Assembly: GCF_023016045.1 (NCBI RefSeq)
Contig: NZ_JALKAP010000002.1
Coordinates: forward strand, 124,001 to 188,000
DNA from: Marinobacter sp. S6332
GTDB taxonomy: Bacteria > Pseudomonadota > Gammaproteobacteria > Pseudomonadales > Oleiphilaceae
DNA: 64,000 bases
Direction: 5' to 3'
Position 1 is the first letter of the stretch, and every line of letters starts with the position of its first letter. Position numbers and translations under genes: made by a program. Below are positions 26,636-35,506 of this stretch, in pieces. Below the pieces are notes generated by a model. It made no database searches and was not told the DNA's origin. It saw nothing but the letters and a program-made list of their open reading frames with translations.

Positions 26636-26963
26636 ATCCCTTTACCTTTTTTAAGAATCCCGTCCGGTGCAATTCAAGCCGATGGTGCAGCCTGGCAGTC
26701 TAGCTTTTTCGGAGCAATAGCTCACCCAAAAAGGACACTACCCAAAAGCCGCACTTTACGTTAAGGTCAACGTCAACCAATAAGACTCGGTTTTACCCAA
26801 ACCGGAAAAATTGGCAGAAGGAGCCTGTCGCAACACCGGCAGGGTTGCATATTGCGTTCTATACTCTGGAAAAACACCGGCAGATAGGACAAGGCTCCAT
26901 AATTTAACGAGGCCCTCATAAGGGGCATTCTGTTCCTCAAGCCATCACCCCAGGACGAGGATT
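26636..26963. promoter_or_regulatory. Leader of the branched-chain oxoacid dehydrogenase operon with a LiuR-like palindrome
   Basis: This 328-bp divergent gap lies between the DUF2339 and bkd starts. At 26755-26776 an interrupted palindrome TTTACGTT - aaggtc - AACGTCAA resembles the operators of LiuR-type MerR regulators, which control branched-chain amino acid catabolism in gammaproteobacteria. Its spacing is a little longer than the published consensus as I remember it. A small hairpin GCCCT/AGGGGC sits near 26915. No sigma-54 signature fits. Confidence 0.4.
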
Positions 26964-28148
26964 ATGACAACAACAAAATCCAAAACCGTTTATACCCCTG
27001 TTTTTACGGACGGTGCGGAATATCGCATACCGACCTTCAAACTTCTCAAGCAGGACGGCTCCCTCTACAAAGGTGGCAAAGCTCCTGACATTGATAAAGA
27101 GAAGGCCCTGCGAATTTACCACGCCATGGTTACTACCCGCGTGTTGGACGAGCGTATGTTGGGTGCTCAGCGCCAAGGCCGCCTCAGCTTCTACATGCAG
27201 TGCACCGGCGAAGAAGCTGCCATTATTGGTAGTACCGCAGCGCTCGACGATGCGGATATGATTATGGCGCAGTACCGTGAGCAAGGCGCGCTGGCCTATC
27301 GTGGTTTTACCATTGACGAGTTCATGAACCAGTTGTTCGGCAATGAGAAAGACTACGGCAAGGGCCGCCAAATGCCGGTTCACTATGGCTCCAGCAAGCT
27401 CAACTACATGACCATTTCATCTCCTCTGGCCACCCAGATTCCACAGGCTACCGGCTACGCCTATGGCCAGAAAATGGCCGGGGATGGGCATTGCACCATT
27501 GTCTACTTCGGTGAGGGCGCCGCTTCGGAAGGCGACTTCCACGCCGGCCTAAACATGGCCGCTGTACACCGCGTCCCTGCAATTTTCTTCTGTCGCAACA
27601 ATGGCTATGCCATTTCCACCCCTGCTGACGAACAGTTTGCCGCCGATGGCATAGCGCCCCGTGGCTTTGGCTACAAAATGGACACTATTCGCGTAGACGG
27701 CAACGATATTCTGGCCGTTTATCAAGCCACTGAAGCCGCCCGCAAGCTTGCCGTTGAAGAGAACCGCCCGGTTTTGATCGAAGCCATGTCTTACCGGCTG
27801 GCAGCCCATTCGTCATCGGATGACCCTTCGGGTTATCGCAGCAAAGACGAAGAAGCTGTGTGGCGCGAAAAAGACCCCATTCTGCGCATGCAAAACTGGC
27901 TCACCAAGAAAAAATGGTGGAGTGAGGGTGAAGAGAAAGAGTTGCAGGAACGCCTGCGCCGCGAAGTGCTCGAAACCATGAAGCGGGCCCAAAAACTGCC
28001 ACCGCCCCCGCTGGAAACTCTGGTAACGGATGTTTACGACGAAGTGCCCCCGCTGCTGAGCGCGCAGTTTGAAAAATTAAAGGCACACATTCGCAAATAT
28101 CCCGATGAGTACCCCAAGTCGGCTATTCACGTTCAGGGAGGGGCATAA
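26964..28148 (+). CDS. bkdA1: Branched-chain 2-oxoacid dehydrogenase E1 alpha subunit
   Basis: This 394-residue TPP-dependent E1 alpha decarboxylates the 2-oxo acids of Val, Leu and Ile. The TPP motif [20 protein letters not shown] lies near residue 173 and [12 protein letters not shown] near 208. The flexible loop [12 protein letters not shown] near 282-292 aligns with the phosphorylation loop of mitochondrial BCKDH E1 alpha, with serines at 283 and 293. It is the first gene of a bkdA1-A2-B operon with a 1-bp gap to E1 beta. No E3 (lipoamide dehydrogenase) gene follows, so that subunit must come from elsewhere. Confidence 0.93.
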   Translation: MTTTKSKTVYTPVFTDGAEYRIPTFKLLKQDGSLYKGGKAPDIDKEKALRIYHAMVTTRVLDERMLGAQRQGRLSFYMQCTGEEAAIIGSTAALDDADMIMAQYREQGALAYRGFTIDEFMNQLFGNEKDYGKGRQMPVHYGSSKLNYMTISSPLATQIPQATGYAYGQKMAGDGHCTIVYFGEGAASEGDFHAGLNMAAVHRVPAIFFCRNNGYAISTPADEQFAADGIAPRGFGYKMDTIRVDGNDILAVYQATEAARKLAVEENRPVLIEAMSYRLAAHSSSDDPSGYRSKDEEAVWREKDPILRMQNWLTKKKWWSEGEEKELQERLRREVLETMKRAQKLPPPPLETLVTDVYDEVPPLLSAQFEKLKAHIRKYPDEYPKSAIHVQGGA

Positions 28149-28149
28149 C

Positions 28150-29127
28150 ATGGCCAAGATGAACATGCTGCAAGCCATCAACGACGCCCTTGATCTGGCG
28201 ATGGCTGCTAACGACAAAGTTTTGTGTTTTGGTGAAGATGTGGGCGTTTTTGGTGGCGTATTCCGCGCCACCAGCAACCTGCAACAAAAGTACGGCAAAG
28301 ACCGCTGTTTCAACACGCCTCTGGTGGAACAAGGCATTATCGGTTTCGCTAACGGTCTGGCGGCCCAAGGCTCGTTCCCGGTAGCCGAAATTCAGTTTGC
28401 CGACTACATATTCCCCGCCTTCGACCAGATTGTTAACGAGTCCGCAAAGTTCCGGTACCGCTCGGGCAACCTGTTCAATGTGGGCAACCTGACCATCCGA
28501 ACACCCTACGGCGGCGGCATAGCCGGTGGTTTGTATCACTCCCAGTCACCTGAAGCCTACTTCGCCCACACCCCGGGCTTGAAAATTGTGGTGCCACGCA
28601 ACCCGCACCAGGCGAAAGGTCTGCTACTGGCCTCCATCAACGACCCCAACCCCACCCTGTTCTTCGAGCCAAAGCGTCTGTACCGGGCTTCTGTTGGCGA
28701 AGTGCCTGAGGGCGAGTATCAACTGCCTCTGGGCGAAGCCGAAGTCCTCAAAGAAGGCACCGATGTAACGGTGCTGGGCTGGGGCGCGCAAATGGAAGTG
28801 ATCGATAAAGCGGTCGAAATGGCCGAAAAAGAAGGCTTCTCCTGCGAAGTCATTGATCTGCGCACCATCCTGCCTTGGGATGTAGAAACCGTCGCTGAAT
28901 CCGTACTTAAAACTGGGCGTTTGGTCATCACCCACGAAGCACCTCTTACGGGAGGCTTTGCCGGCGAGATAGCCGCAACGATTCAGGAACGTTGTTTCCT
29001 CTATCTGGAATCGCCTATCGCACGGGTTACCGGGATGGATACCCCCTTCCCGCTGGTGCTTGAGAAAGAGCACTTCCCCAACCACCTGAAGGTCTATGAG
29101 GCCATTCGGGAAAGCGTCGAATTCTAA
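28150..29127 (+). CDS. bkdA2: Branched-chain 2-oxoacid dehydrogenase E1 beta subunit
   Basis: This 325-residue transketolase-like beta subunit has [23 protein letters not shown] at the N-terminus, the TPP-site Glu in VGVFGG, and [23 protein letters not shown] in the C-terminal transketolase domain. It pairs with E1 alpha in an alpha2-beta2 enzyme. ATG at 28150 lies 1 bp after the E1 alpha stop with GGAGG upstream, showing coupling. Confidence 0.93.
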   Translation: MAKMNMLQAINDALDLAMAANDKVLCFGEDVGVFGGVFRATSNLQQKYGKDRCFNTPLVEQGIIGFANGLAAQGSFPVAEIQFADYIFPAFDQIVNESAKFRYRSGNLFNVGNLTIRTPYGGGIAGGLYHSQSPEAYFAHTPGLKIVVPRNPHQAKGLLLASINDPNPTLFFEPKRLYRASVGEVPEGEYQLPLGEAEVLKEGTDVTVLGWGAQMEVIDKAVEMAEKEGFSCEVIDLRTILPWDVETVAESVLKTGRLVITHEAPLTGGFAGEIAATIQERCFLYLESPIARVTGMDTPFPLVLEKEHFPNHLKVYEAIRESVEF

Positions 29128-29153
29128 GCGGATATCCGGACAGGAGAACAATG

Positions 29154-30467
29154 ATGAGCGATTTTATACTGCCCGATATCGGCGAAGGTATCGTGGAATG
29201 TGAACTGGTTAAGTGGCTGGTGAGTGAAGGTGACCTGATCGAAGAGGATCAGCCCGTTGCAGAAGTGATGACTGACAAAGCGTTGGTGGAAATCCCAGCG
29301 CCCTATAAGGGTCGGGTTACCAAGCTGTACTGGAAAGAAGGCGACATAGCCAAAGTACACGCGCCGTTGTTTGAGTTGGTGGATGAGAGCGGTGAAAACT
29401 CGGATGGTCAGGCCAGCGCCGCAAGTAAAAGCGACGAGCCCGAGAAGGGCCGCGAGTCCGGGAGCAGCCCTGAGCCGACAAGCAGCCCTGAGTCGAAAAA
29501 TAGCTCTGAGCCAAAAGCCAGCCCAGAGTCTGCAGAGACACCTGCTGCCATTCCCTCAACACGACAAGACGGGCAACGAATTCCCGCCAGCCCTGCGGTA
29601 CGCCGCTTGGTGCGCGAGAATGAGCTGACGCTGTCGGATATCGAAGGCTCTGGCAAAGACGGCCGTGTGCTCAAAGAAGATGTGTTATCGCACCTTGAGC
29701 AGCCTGCTGCAGAGCGTTCGTCAGCCTCAACAAGCAAGCCACATAGGCCGGAACAAAGCCAAGAGGTTCGCGTAGAACCCATCAAGGGTATGCAGGCTGT
29801 GATGGCCAAGCGCATGGTGGCGTCTGCATCTACCATTCCGCACTTCAACTTCAGCGAAGACATTGATGTGACGGAATTGCTGAACCTGCGCCAGCAGCTA
29901 AAACCGGAAGCTGAAGCCCGAGGCTCCCGCCTAACCTTGATGCCTTTCATTATGAAGGCCATAGCTCTAGCCGTGCGTGAGTACCCAATACTCAACAGCC
30001 AGATTAACGAGGACATTACCGAAATCCATTACCAGCCGAGTTGTAACGTTGGGATGGCGGTAGACAGTAAAATCGGGCTACTTGTACCTAATGTTAAAAA
30101 CGTGGGCCAGCTAACCTTGCTGGAAATTGCCGACGAGGTAACCCGCCTAACAGAAGCCGCCCGGGAAGGTCGGGTCAGTCAGGCAGATCTCAAAGGCGGC
30201 ACCATCACCATTTCCAACATTGGCGCACTGGGCGGCACCTATGCTTCGCCCATTATCAATGCGCCGGAAGTGGCGATCGTGGCCTTGGGTCGTACACAGA
30301 AGCTGCCGCGCTTTGATGCCAACGGTCAAGTGGTGGAACGCTCCATCATGACCATCAGCTGGGCAGGAGATCATCGCATTATTGATGGCGGCACCATCGC
30401 TCGCTTCAACAACCTGTGGAAGAGCTACTTGGAATCACCGCAAACCATGCTTCTCCACATGGGCTAA
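29154..30467 (+). CDS. bkdB: Branched-chain 2-oxoacid dehydrogenase E2 (dihydrolipoyl transacylase)
   Basis: This 437-residue protein has one N-terminal lipoyl domain (lipoylated Lys42 in EVMTDKALVE), a long Ser-Pro-Glu linker, a peripheral subunit-binding domain (ASPAVRRLVRENELTLSDIEGSG), and a C-terminal catalytic domain ending HRIIDGGTIARF, where His and Asp are catalytic. The linker (about residues 83-135) is built of near-repeats of S-S-P-E-x-x and probably arose by slippage. ATG at 29154 is preferred over 29151 by spacing to AGGAG. The kinase gene starts 5 bp after its stop. Confidence 0.93.
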   Translation: MSDFILPDIGEGIVECELVKWLVSEGDLIEEDQPVAEVMTDKALVEIPAPYKGRVTKLYWKEGDIAKVHAPLFELVDESGENSDGQASAASKSDEPEKGRESGSSPEPTSSPESKNSSEPKASPESAETPAAIPSTRQDGQRIPASPAVRRLVRENELTLSDIEGSGKDGRVLKEDVLSHLEQPAAERSSASTSKPHRPEQSQEVRVEPIKGMQAVMAKRMVASASTIPHFNFSEDIDVTELLNLRQQLKPEAEARGSRLTLMPFIMKAIALAVREYPILNSQINEDITEIHYQPSCNVGMAVDSKIGLLVPNVKNVGQLTLLEIADEVTRLTEAAREGRVSQADLKGGTITISNIGALGGTYASPIINAPEVAIVALGRTQKLPRFDANGQVVERSIMTISWAGDHRIIDGGTIARFNNLWKSYLESPQTMLLHMG

Positions 30468-30472
30468 TCGGT

Positions 30473-32353
30473 ATGGCGTCACCGGACCCATCATCGCCGC
30501 GACAGGCACAGCTGCAGCAGTTCTACATCCCGGAAGAGCAGTCCATTTATCTGCTCAGCCACGACGATGCGAGAAAGCTGAAAGACTGGGTTGAGTTATG
30601 CACAACCCAGCTCAGGCAGATGGGCTACGCCGATGTTGCGATGATTGGCAAAGGCGCCTTTGGTTTTGTCTTTGCCGGTCGGCTGCCGCTGGAGGGTGCG
30701 CGGGATCTTGAGCACGTATTCAAGTTCACCCGCATCACCCTGCCCCAGCATCTGCATGACCGGCTGGAAGACGAAGCCTATATTCTGGAGCAGGTAGAGC
30801 ACCCTCGGGTACCTGCTCTGGTTGCCTACCACCGCGCCGGCAGCCAACCAATCCTGGTTATGGAGCGCGCACCCGGCTTTAATCTGGAAGAAGTCTCGTT
30901 GCGGGAGGGACGCCTGAGCCCACGCCTGATTATACGTATCGCCGATCAGTTGGCCGATATACTGCGCAATCTGCGACGCGAAACCGATAACGGACGGCGC
31001 CCGATTGTGCACGGGGATATCAAACCGTCCAATCTGGTGTTTGATGCTGAAACCGAAAACATCGCCCTGATCGACTGGGGTTCTTCAGTCTTTGCTCAAC
31101 TGGACGCCAACCAACAGTTCCTTAGCCCCAGCGTGATGGAGCTGATGTCCGACAACCTACAACAAACCAACGCCCGCTTGGGCGATGTGTACTTTATTGG
31201 TGAGGAGCAGCTGTACGGAGGGCTCTCATCGCCACGATTTGACGAACAAGGTGCGGCGGCTACTCTTTATGCGTTGGCGTCCGGACAATCCTGCCGTTTC
31301 GGTCATCTGGCCATTCCTGCAACGTCGCTCGGCTTGCCCATGGAGTTTGCACGCATGCTAGACGGCATGCTGGATCCTGACCCTGCCCTGCGCATGCGAG
31401 CCGGTGATCATTACCTGAAGGAGATGCCGCGCATGGGGCGCACGGTGATGATCGACCTGCCGGAACCACCCCCTACACAACTGGTGCCCATCTGGTTGCG
31501 AATCTCGGATCGTGAAATCGACACTGTTGTTTACAGCTCCCGAAAAGCTTTTTTGCGTCAGGAAGGCGCCGACGAGTCTCTGAATGATGTCAACGACGTG
31601 CAGCTCGATCGCTACTACAAAAATTTCATGCAGGGCATGGGGGACACTGAAAAAGCCTTTCTGGCTGCAGTGAGTCGGTTGGGCCGATACCCGGTAGAAG
31701 GCGGCCTTGCTGTGCGCTGGGAACCTGACGGTGTTTATGTGGACACCTCTTTAAATCTACATGATCCCGAACTCCGAACCGCCTTCACCACGGCTGTGAA
31801 CAACATGGTTCACTTGGCTCAGGCAATTTACCGTCAGGGCATATTCAAAAGCTGCCTGTTCAATGCCCGGGACACCCTGCACATCGAACGGGATGAACAA
31901 GACCAGCCATTCGTAGCGCCACCGGAAATGCGGCTGCCCTATCAAGTAAGTTCCGCGCCGGAAGTAGAGGATCGCTCACGAGTGCATTCCTACTTTGAAG
32001 ATGGGCCAGACCCGGAGGAATTCTTAGTGCTGCCGCAACCCATCATCAAATCCCTCGAAGCGCTGAACAGTATCCGCCACACCGGGATGATTATTTTTGA
32101 GGCTTTACCCCTTCACCTAAAAATACACAGCCAATACAGGCTGTTGGACCCCGAGAAAGAAGATGAGTTTCGCCAGAGGCTGGATGAGATTCTGGCAGCT
32201 GTAGATCAAATTACCGGGCTGGGCGTATCCGGCTTTATGAAAATGCCTTACAAAGATGCGCGCTTTTTCCCTTACATCGAGCGGCTTCCGGAGCGGTATT
32301 ACCCGAGAAATCCAAGGCTGGAAGCTTCAGGCTCTGCCTTGTCAGGTAACTGA
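30473..32353 (+). CDS. Hanks-type serine/threonine protein kinase with C-terminal unknown domain
   Basis: This 626-residue protein carries a complete kinase set. The glycine loop GKGAFGFV is at 59-66, Lys84 in FKFTR, Glu101 region in DEAYILEQVEH, catalytic HGDIKPSN at 180-187, and DWGSS at 201-205 where canonical kinases read DFG. Residues about 340-626 form a second region with no recognised domain. The gene begins 5 bp after bkdB with a weak ribosome site, so translation is probably coupled. No signal or membrane segment is seen. Its place in the bkd operon suggests a link with branched-chain metabolism, but that is inference. Confidence 0.78.
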   Translation: MASPDPSSPRQAQLQQFYIPEEQSIYLLSHDDARKLKDWVELCTTQLRQMGYADVAMIGKGAFGFVFAGRLPLEGARDLEHVFKFTRITLPQHLHDRLEDEAYILEQVEHPRVPALVAYHRAGSQPILVMERAPGFNLEEVSLREGRLSPRLIIRIADQLADILRNLRRETDNGRRPIVHGDIKPSNLVFDAETENIALIDWGSSVFAQLDANQQFLSPSVMELMSDNLQQTNARLGDVYFIGEEQLYGGLSSPRFDEQGAAATLYALASGQSCRFGHLAIPATSLGLPMEFARMLDGMLDPDPALRMRAGDHYLKEMPRMGRTVMIDLPEPPPTQLVPIWLRISDREIDTVVYSSRKAFLRQEGADESLNDVNDVQLDRYYKNFMQGMGDTEKAFLAAVSRLGRYPVEGGLAVRWEPDGVYVDTSLNLHDPELRTAFTTAVNNMVHLAQAIYRQGIFKSCLFNARDTLHIERDEQDQPFVAPPEMRLPYQVSSAPEVEDRSRVHSYFEDGPDPEEFLVLPQPIIKSLEALNSIRHTGMIIFEALPLHLKIHSQYRLLDPEKEDEFRQRLDEILAAVDQITGLGVSGFMKMPYKDARFFPYIERLPERYYPRNPRLEASGSALSGN

Positions 32354-32791
32354 AAATGCTCTTAATCAGACGATAACGAACAAAAAAGTTACTCCTGCGC
32401 TTTTAACATTGTGAGCACCTTTCACCCGACGAGCCTGCTGCAGCACATTTGAACAATACGTTTGGATAGTTGCTATCAGTCTGGAGTTACTAAAGACTTC
32501 AAGCCTATAGTTTGCGTCTTGCATCTGTGAATAGGACTTTCTGGAGCTGCACCGATTATTCGAACACGCTGCAAGCACCCAGTTTAATGCCATCCAATAG
32601 CCGTTACGGCTCAACCGTGTGAAATGCACGACACGAAATTGGCCAATTACTGATCGTCGGTGCACAAGGTGAAGAATTGATCTGAGCAATAACGCCAAGG
32701 GTTTAATGGCATTGCTTTCAAAGTGCTGGAGGCCAGATCAACAGGAACCAAAGGTCATTTATACCGATCAAAGCTTTCAGAGAACAAAACT
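32354..32791. other. Gene-poor 438-bp interval before the catabolic island
   Basis: No credible gene, repeat or terminator is visible. A 110-codon minus-strand frame (32366-32698) lacks a ribosome site and reads as random. The interval presumably holds the LysR promoter. The plus-strand frame upstream of LysR Met (from 32723) is not used, since the ATG at 32792 starts exactly at the conserved N-terminus. Confidence 0.5.
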
Positions 32792-33679
32792 ATGCTGCAC
32801 TTACCTTTATTGAATGGGCTCAAAACGTTCGTAGTTGCCGGAAGCCATCTGAACTTCACGCGAGCCGCCGATGAACTACTGGTTTCGCCTTCAGCTATTA
32901 GCCATCAAATTCGAGCACTTGAAGATTATTTAGGGGTCAAGCTGTTTCTAAGACAAAACCGCGCACTTTCTTTGACACCTGAAGGTGCACGCCTGCACCA
33001 GGCTCTAGAGCAACCATTCGACCAAATAGCCAGAGCCATTCTGGACATGCAGCGAAGCCGCGATACGGAATCTCTCCGCATTGCTCTTCGCCCTTTCTTT
33101 TCGGGGGCATGGCTGGCGCAACGCTTAAACCGATTCTGGGGCAAGTGGCCACAGATTAGGATTGATCTGATTCACACTATAAAAACGATGGATTTCAACA
33201 CAGAAAACATTGACCTCGGTATTCTGTGGGGCGAGGGCGACTGGCCTGATCTGGAGGCTAAAATGTTAGTGTCTGGCGATCTGACACCAATCTGCAGTGC
33301 AGGACTGATCGAGGCGCAGGGGCGACCGGTATCGCCCGCAGACTTGACCCGGTACACACTTATTCACGATGAGGATCATTCAGCCTGGGGTGCATGGGTA
33401 GACAAAGCCAAAGCGGGACCGGTCGATTTTTCAACCAATTTGACCATTGATGATACCAACGTACGGCTGCAGTCGATCCTCAATAATCAGGGCATTATGT
33501 TGGGGTGTCCGGCGCTTTTGAGAGAGTATCTTTCCGATGGGAGGTTAGTACAACTTTTTGATATCTCGCTTGATACTTATTCCTACTACTTGGTTTATCC
33601 AAAAAACTTTCAGCTGACCAAGAATATGCAGATTTTTGTCGATTGGCTTTTGGCGGAAACAGACACAGACCATATGTGA
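32792..33679 (+). CDS. LysR-type transcriptional regulator (GcvA-like)
   Basis: This 295-residue LysR protein has a winged helix-turn-helix at about 10-65 (LKTFVVAGSHLNFTRAADELL, then SAISHQIRALEDYLGVKLF) and an effector-binding domain after residue 90. The N-terminal sequence resembles GcvA-type regulators. The gene precedes the TRAP transporter on the same strand with a 135-bp gap, and is the only regulator in the island, so it is the likely activator of the transport and oxygenase genes in response to the substrate or an intermediate. Confidence 0.88.
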   Translation: MLHLPLLNGLKTFVVAGSHLNFTRAADELLVSPSAISHQIRALEDYLGVKLFLRQNRALSLTPEGARLHQALEQPFDQIARAILDMQRSRDTESLRIALRPFFSGAWLAQRLNRFWGKWPQIRIDLIHTIKTMDFNTENIDLGILWGEGDWPDLEAKMLVSGDLTPICSAGLIEAQGRPVSPADLTRYTLIHDEDHSAWGAWVDKAKAGPVDFSTNLTIDDTNVRLQSILNNQGIMLGCPALLREYLSDGRLVQLFDISLDTYSYYLVYPKNFQLTKNMQIFVDWLLAETDTDHM

Positions 33680-33814
33680 ACCCAGCTCATAGACACATGA
33701 GCACGCCTCCACTCTAGCCGCGTAAATTTATGACAGTATGAGACTCAGGTGGTGAGCTCATCATTGCTGTTTTCCTAATTACAATAATTATTCTCAAGCC
33801 AGTGGAGAGAAGAC

Positions 33815-34822
33815 ATGAGAAAAACAACAAGCACTATACTAGTTCTTTCATTAGCTTTTACCTTGACCAATATCACATCCGTAAGTGCCAAAGAAATCGT
33901 TTGGGATATGCCAAACGAGTACCCTGCGACATCTGTTCAAGGTAAAGGAGATCAGGCCTTCGCGGCGCTTCTTGAAGAGAAAAGTGATGGCAAGATTAAA
34001 ATTGCACATCACTTCGGTGGCGCTTTGGGCTTCAAATCCAAAGACCAACTGGATGCGGTGGGCGATGGCATCGTACAGGTTGCCAATACCTTCATCCCCC
34101 CCCTAGGTGGCATTAACCCGGTCTTCTTGTTGTCGTCACTTCCATTTTTGAGCTCCAACACTGAAGAAGCTCGGATGCTGTTTGATACGGCGCGCCCAAC
34201 CTATGAGCGGGTCTTGGCCAAATACAACCAGCGCTTGCTGTACTCGTCGCCCTGGCCTTCCAGTGGTATTTGGGGAAAAGAGCCCCTGCAGAGCCATGAA
34301 GCCATTGGTAACCTCAAAATGCGCACCTACGACGCTAACGGTACTCAGGTGTTCCGCGAGGTGGGCTCGGCGCCTATCCAGCTGAGCTGGGCCGACATAG
34401 TGCCTTTGCTAAGTACCGGTGGAATCGATGCGGTACTGACGTCGATTGAGTCTGGGTTGAGCTCCAGCTTCAACGACTACGTTACCTATTTCACTGCGAT
34501 TAACTATGACAGCACCATCAACCTGGTGACGATAAACCGCGATGTCTGGGACGACTTATCTCCGGAACTACAAGCTGTTGTAGAGGCCGCGGCTAAAGAG
34601 ACCGAAGACAAACTATGGGCCAACGCAAGCGCTATCATTCAGAACAGCTACGCCGAAGCTGAACGGCGTGGTGTCACCATCATGAACGAAGTTCCAGCAA
34701 ACTTCCGCAAAGAACTGCAAGACGCCTCAACACCCGTTATTGAATCTTGGGCCAGCAAAATGGGCCCCGATGGCCGTGAGATCCTGACCAGTTATCGGGC
34801 AGCTATCAAAAATATTCAATAA
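33815..34822 (+). CDS. TRAP transporter substrate-binding protein (DctP family)
   Basis: This 335-residue periplasmic binding protein has a cleaved signal peptide (TSTILVLSLAFTLTNITSVSAKE). DctP features follow: HHFGGALGFKSKDQLDAVGDG, then the ligand-arginine segment NLKMRTYDANGTQVFREVGSAP near residue 167, then GGIDAVLTS. TRAP systems import organic acids, betaines and similar molecules using sodium. GGAGAG precedes the ATG. A hairpin separates it from the membrane subunits, consistent with the usual excess of binding protein. Confidence 0.92.
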   Translation: MRKTTSTILVLSLAFTLTNITSVSAKEIVWDMPNEYPATSVQGKGDQAFAALLEEKSDGKIKIAHHFGGALGFKSKDQLDAVGDGIVQVANTFIPPLGGINPVFLLSSLPFLSSNTEEARMLFDTARPTYERVLAKYNQRLLYSSPWPSSGIWGKEPLQSHEAIGNLKMRTYDANGTQVFREVGSAPIQLSWADIVPLLSTGGIDAVLTSIESGLSSSFNDYVTYFTAINYDSTINLVTINRDVWDDLSPELQAVVEAAAKETEDKLWANASAIIQNSYAEAERRGVTIMNEVPANFRKELQDASTPVIESWASKMGPDGREILTSYRAAIKNIQ

Positions 34823-34844
34823 ACACCCAAGTTGATCTGATGTC

Positions 34845-34897
34845 GATATAACTCACTTACCAGCTGCACAAGTCGCTGTTGATGGGTGAGTTGTATC
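34845..34897 (+). promoter_or_regulatory. Intercistronic hairpin between TRAP binding-protein and permease genes
   Basis: The arms GATATAACTCAC (34845-34856) and GTGAGTTGTATC (34886-34897) pair with one G-U wobble around a 29-base loop. It lies in the 129-bp gap after the binding-protein gene. Such hairpins raise the amount of binding protein over permease by protecting the upstream mRNA or by partial termination. There is no T tract. Confidence 0.5.
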
Positions 34898-34951
34898 CAT
34901 ATCATGCAGAACTGCCTATGTGTGGTTTCTAAAAAATGGGACGGTTAAACA

Positions 34952-35491
34952 ATGAATAATCCCTTCATGAAAGCCTTTAGCGTGTTTGCGACTGGGTTTT
35001 CTGTTCTAGCAAGTCGGCTTTCAATGGCTGGGGCAATTGCTGCTGTTATCTTTATGGCGGGAATGACTCTACATATTATAGTAGAAATATTACTTAGATA
35101 TTTTTTCAGCACATCCACCTTTGTTCTTGATGAGTTCGTTGGTTATGGCGTCGCCGCGATGACATTTTTGGCGCTGGGCTATACCTTCGAACATAATGTT
35201 TTAATCAGGGTTAACTTTATACTTCTTAAAGTGCGCAGCGCACTCGCACGGAAAGCTCTTGAAATCTCGTGTGTCGTGACAACGTTGTTTTTATGCTCTT
35301 TTATTGCACGCTATTTCTGGAGAAGCATCAGCCGTAACTTTGAGCGAGGCTCAACTAGTGAAACTATTGCTCAAGTCCCTTTATGGATTCCCGAATCACT
35401 AATCCTTATTGGCCTGGTCATATTTGTTATTCAGATGCTCGCTTATGTTTTTAGATTGCTATCTGGAAGTAAACTAATGTCTGAACAATAA
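34952..35491 (+). CDS. TRAP transporter small permease (DctQ family)
   Basis: This 179-residue protein has four membrane helices (about 28-50, 62-85, 100-125, 145-168) and the DctQ-like ILLRYFFSTSTFVLDEFVGY. It forms the small membrane subunit that joins the large subunit to the binding protein. The DNA is visibly AT-rich compared with the genes around it, especially 35080-35120. It is followed by the large permease after 15 bp. Confidence 0.88.
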   Translation: MNNPFMKAFSVFATGFSVLASRLSMAGAIAAVIFMAGMTLHIIVEILLRYFFSTSTFVLDEFVGYGVAAMTFLALGYTFEHNVLIRVNFILLKVRSALARKALEISCVVTTLFLCSFIARYFWRSISRNFERGSTSETIAQVPLWIPESLILIGLVIFVIQMLAYVFRLLSGSKLMSEQ

Positions 35492-35506
35492 AAAAGGTAA
35501 ATAACG

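Noticed and set aside
26800-26840. Sigma-54 promoter before bkdA1 (TTGGCAG ... TGTCGCA)
   Set aside because: Spacing and the -12 element do not match TGGCAC-N5-TTGC.
32366-32698. 110-codon minus-strand frame between the kinase and LysR genes
   Set aside because: No ribosome site, composition typical of random sequence, no recognisable domain.
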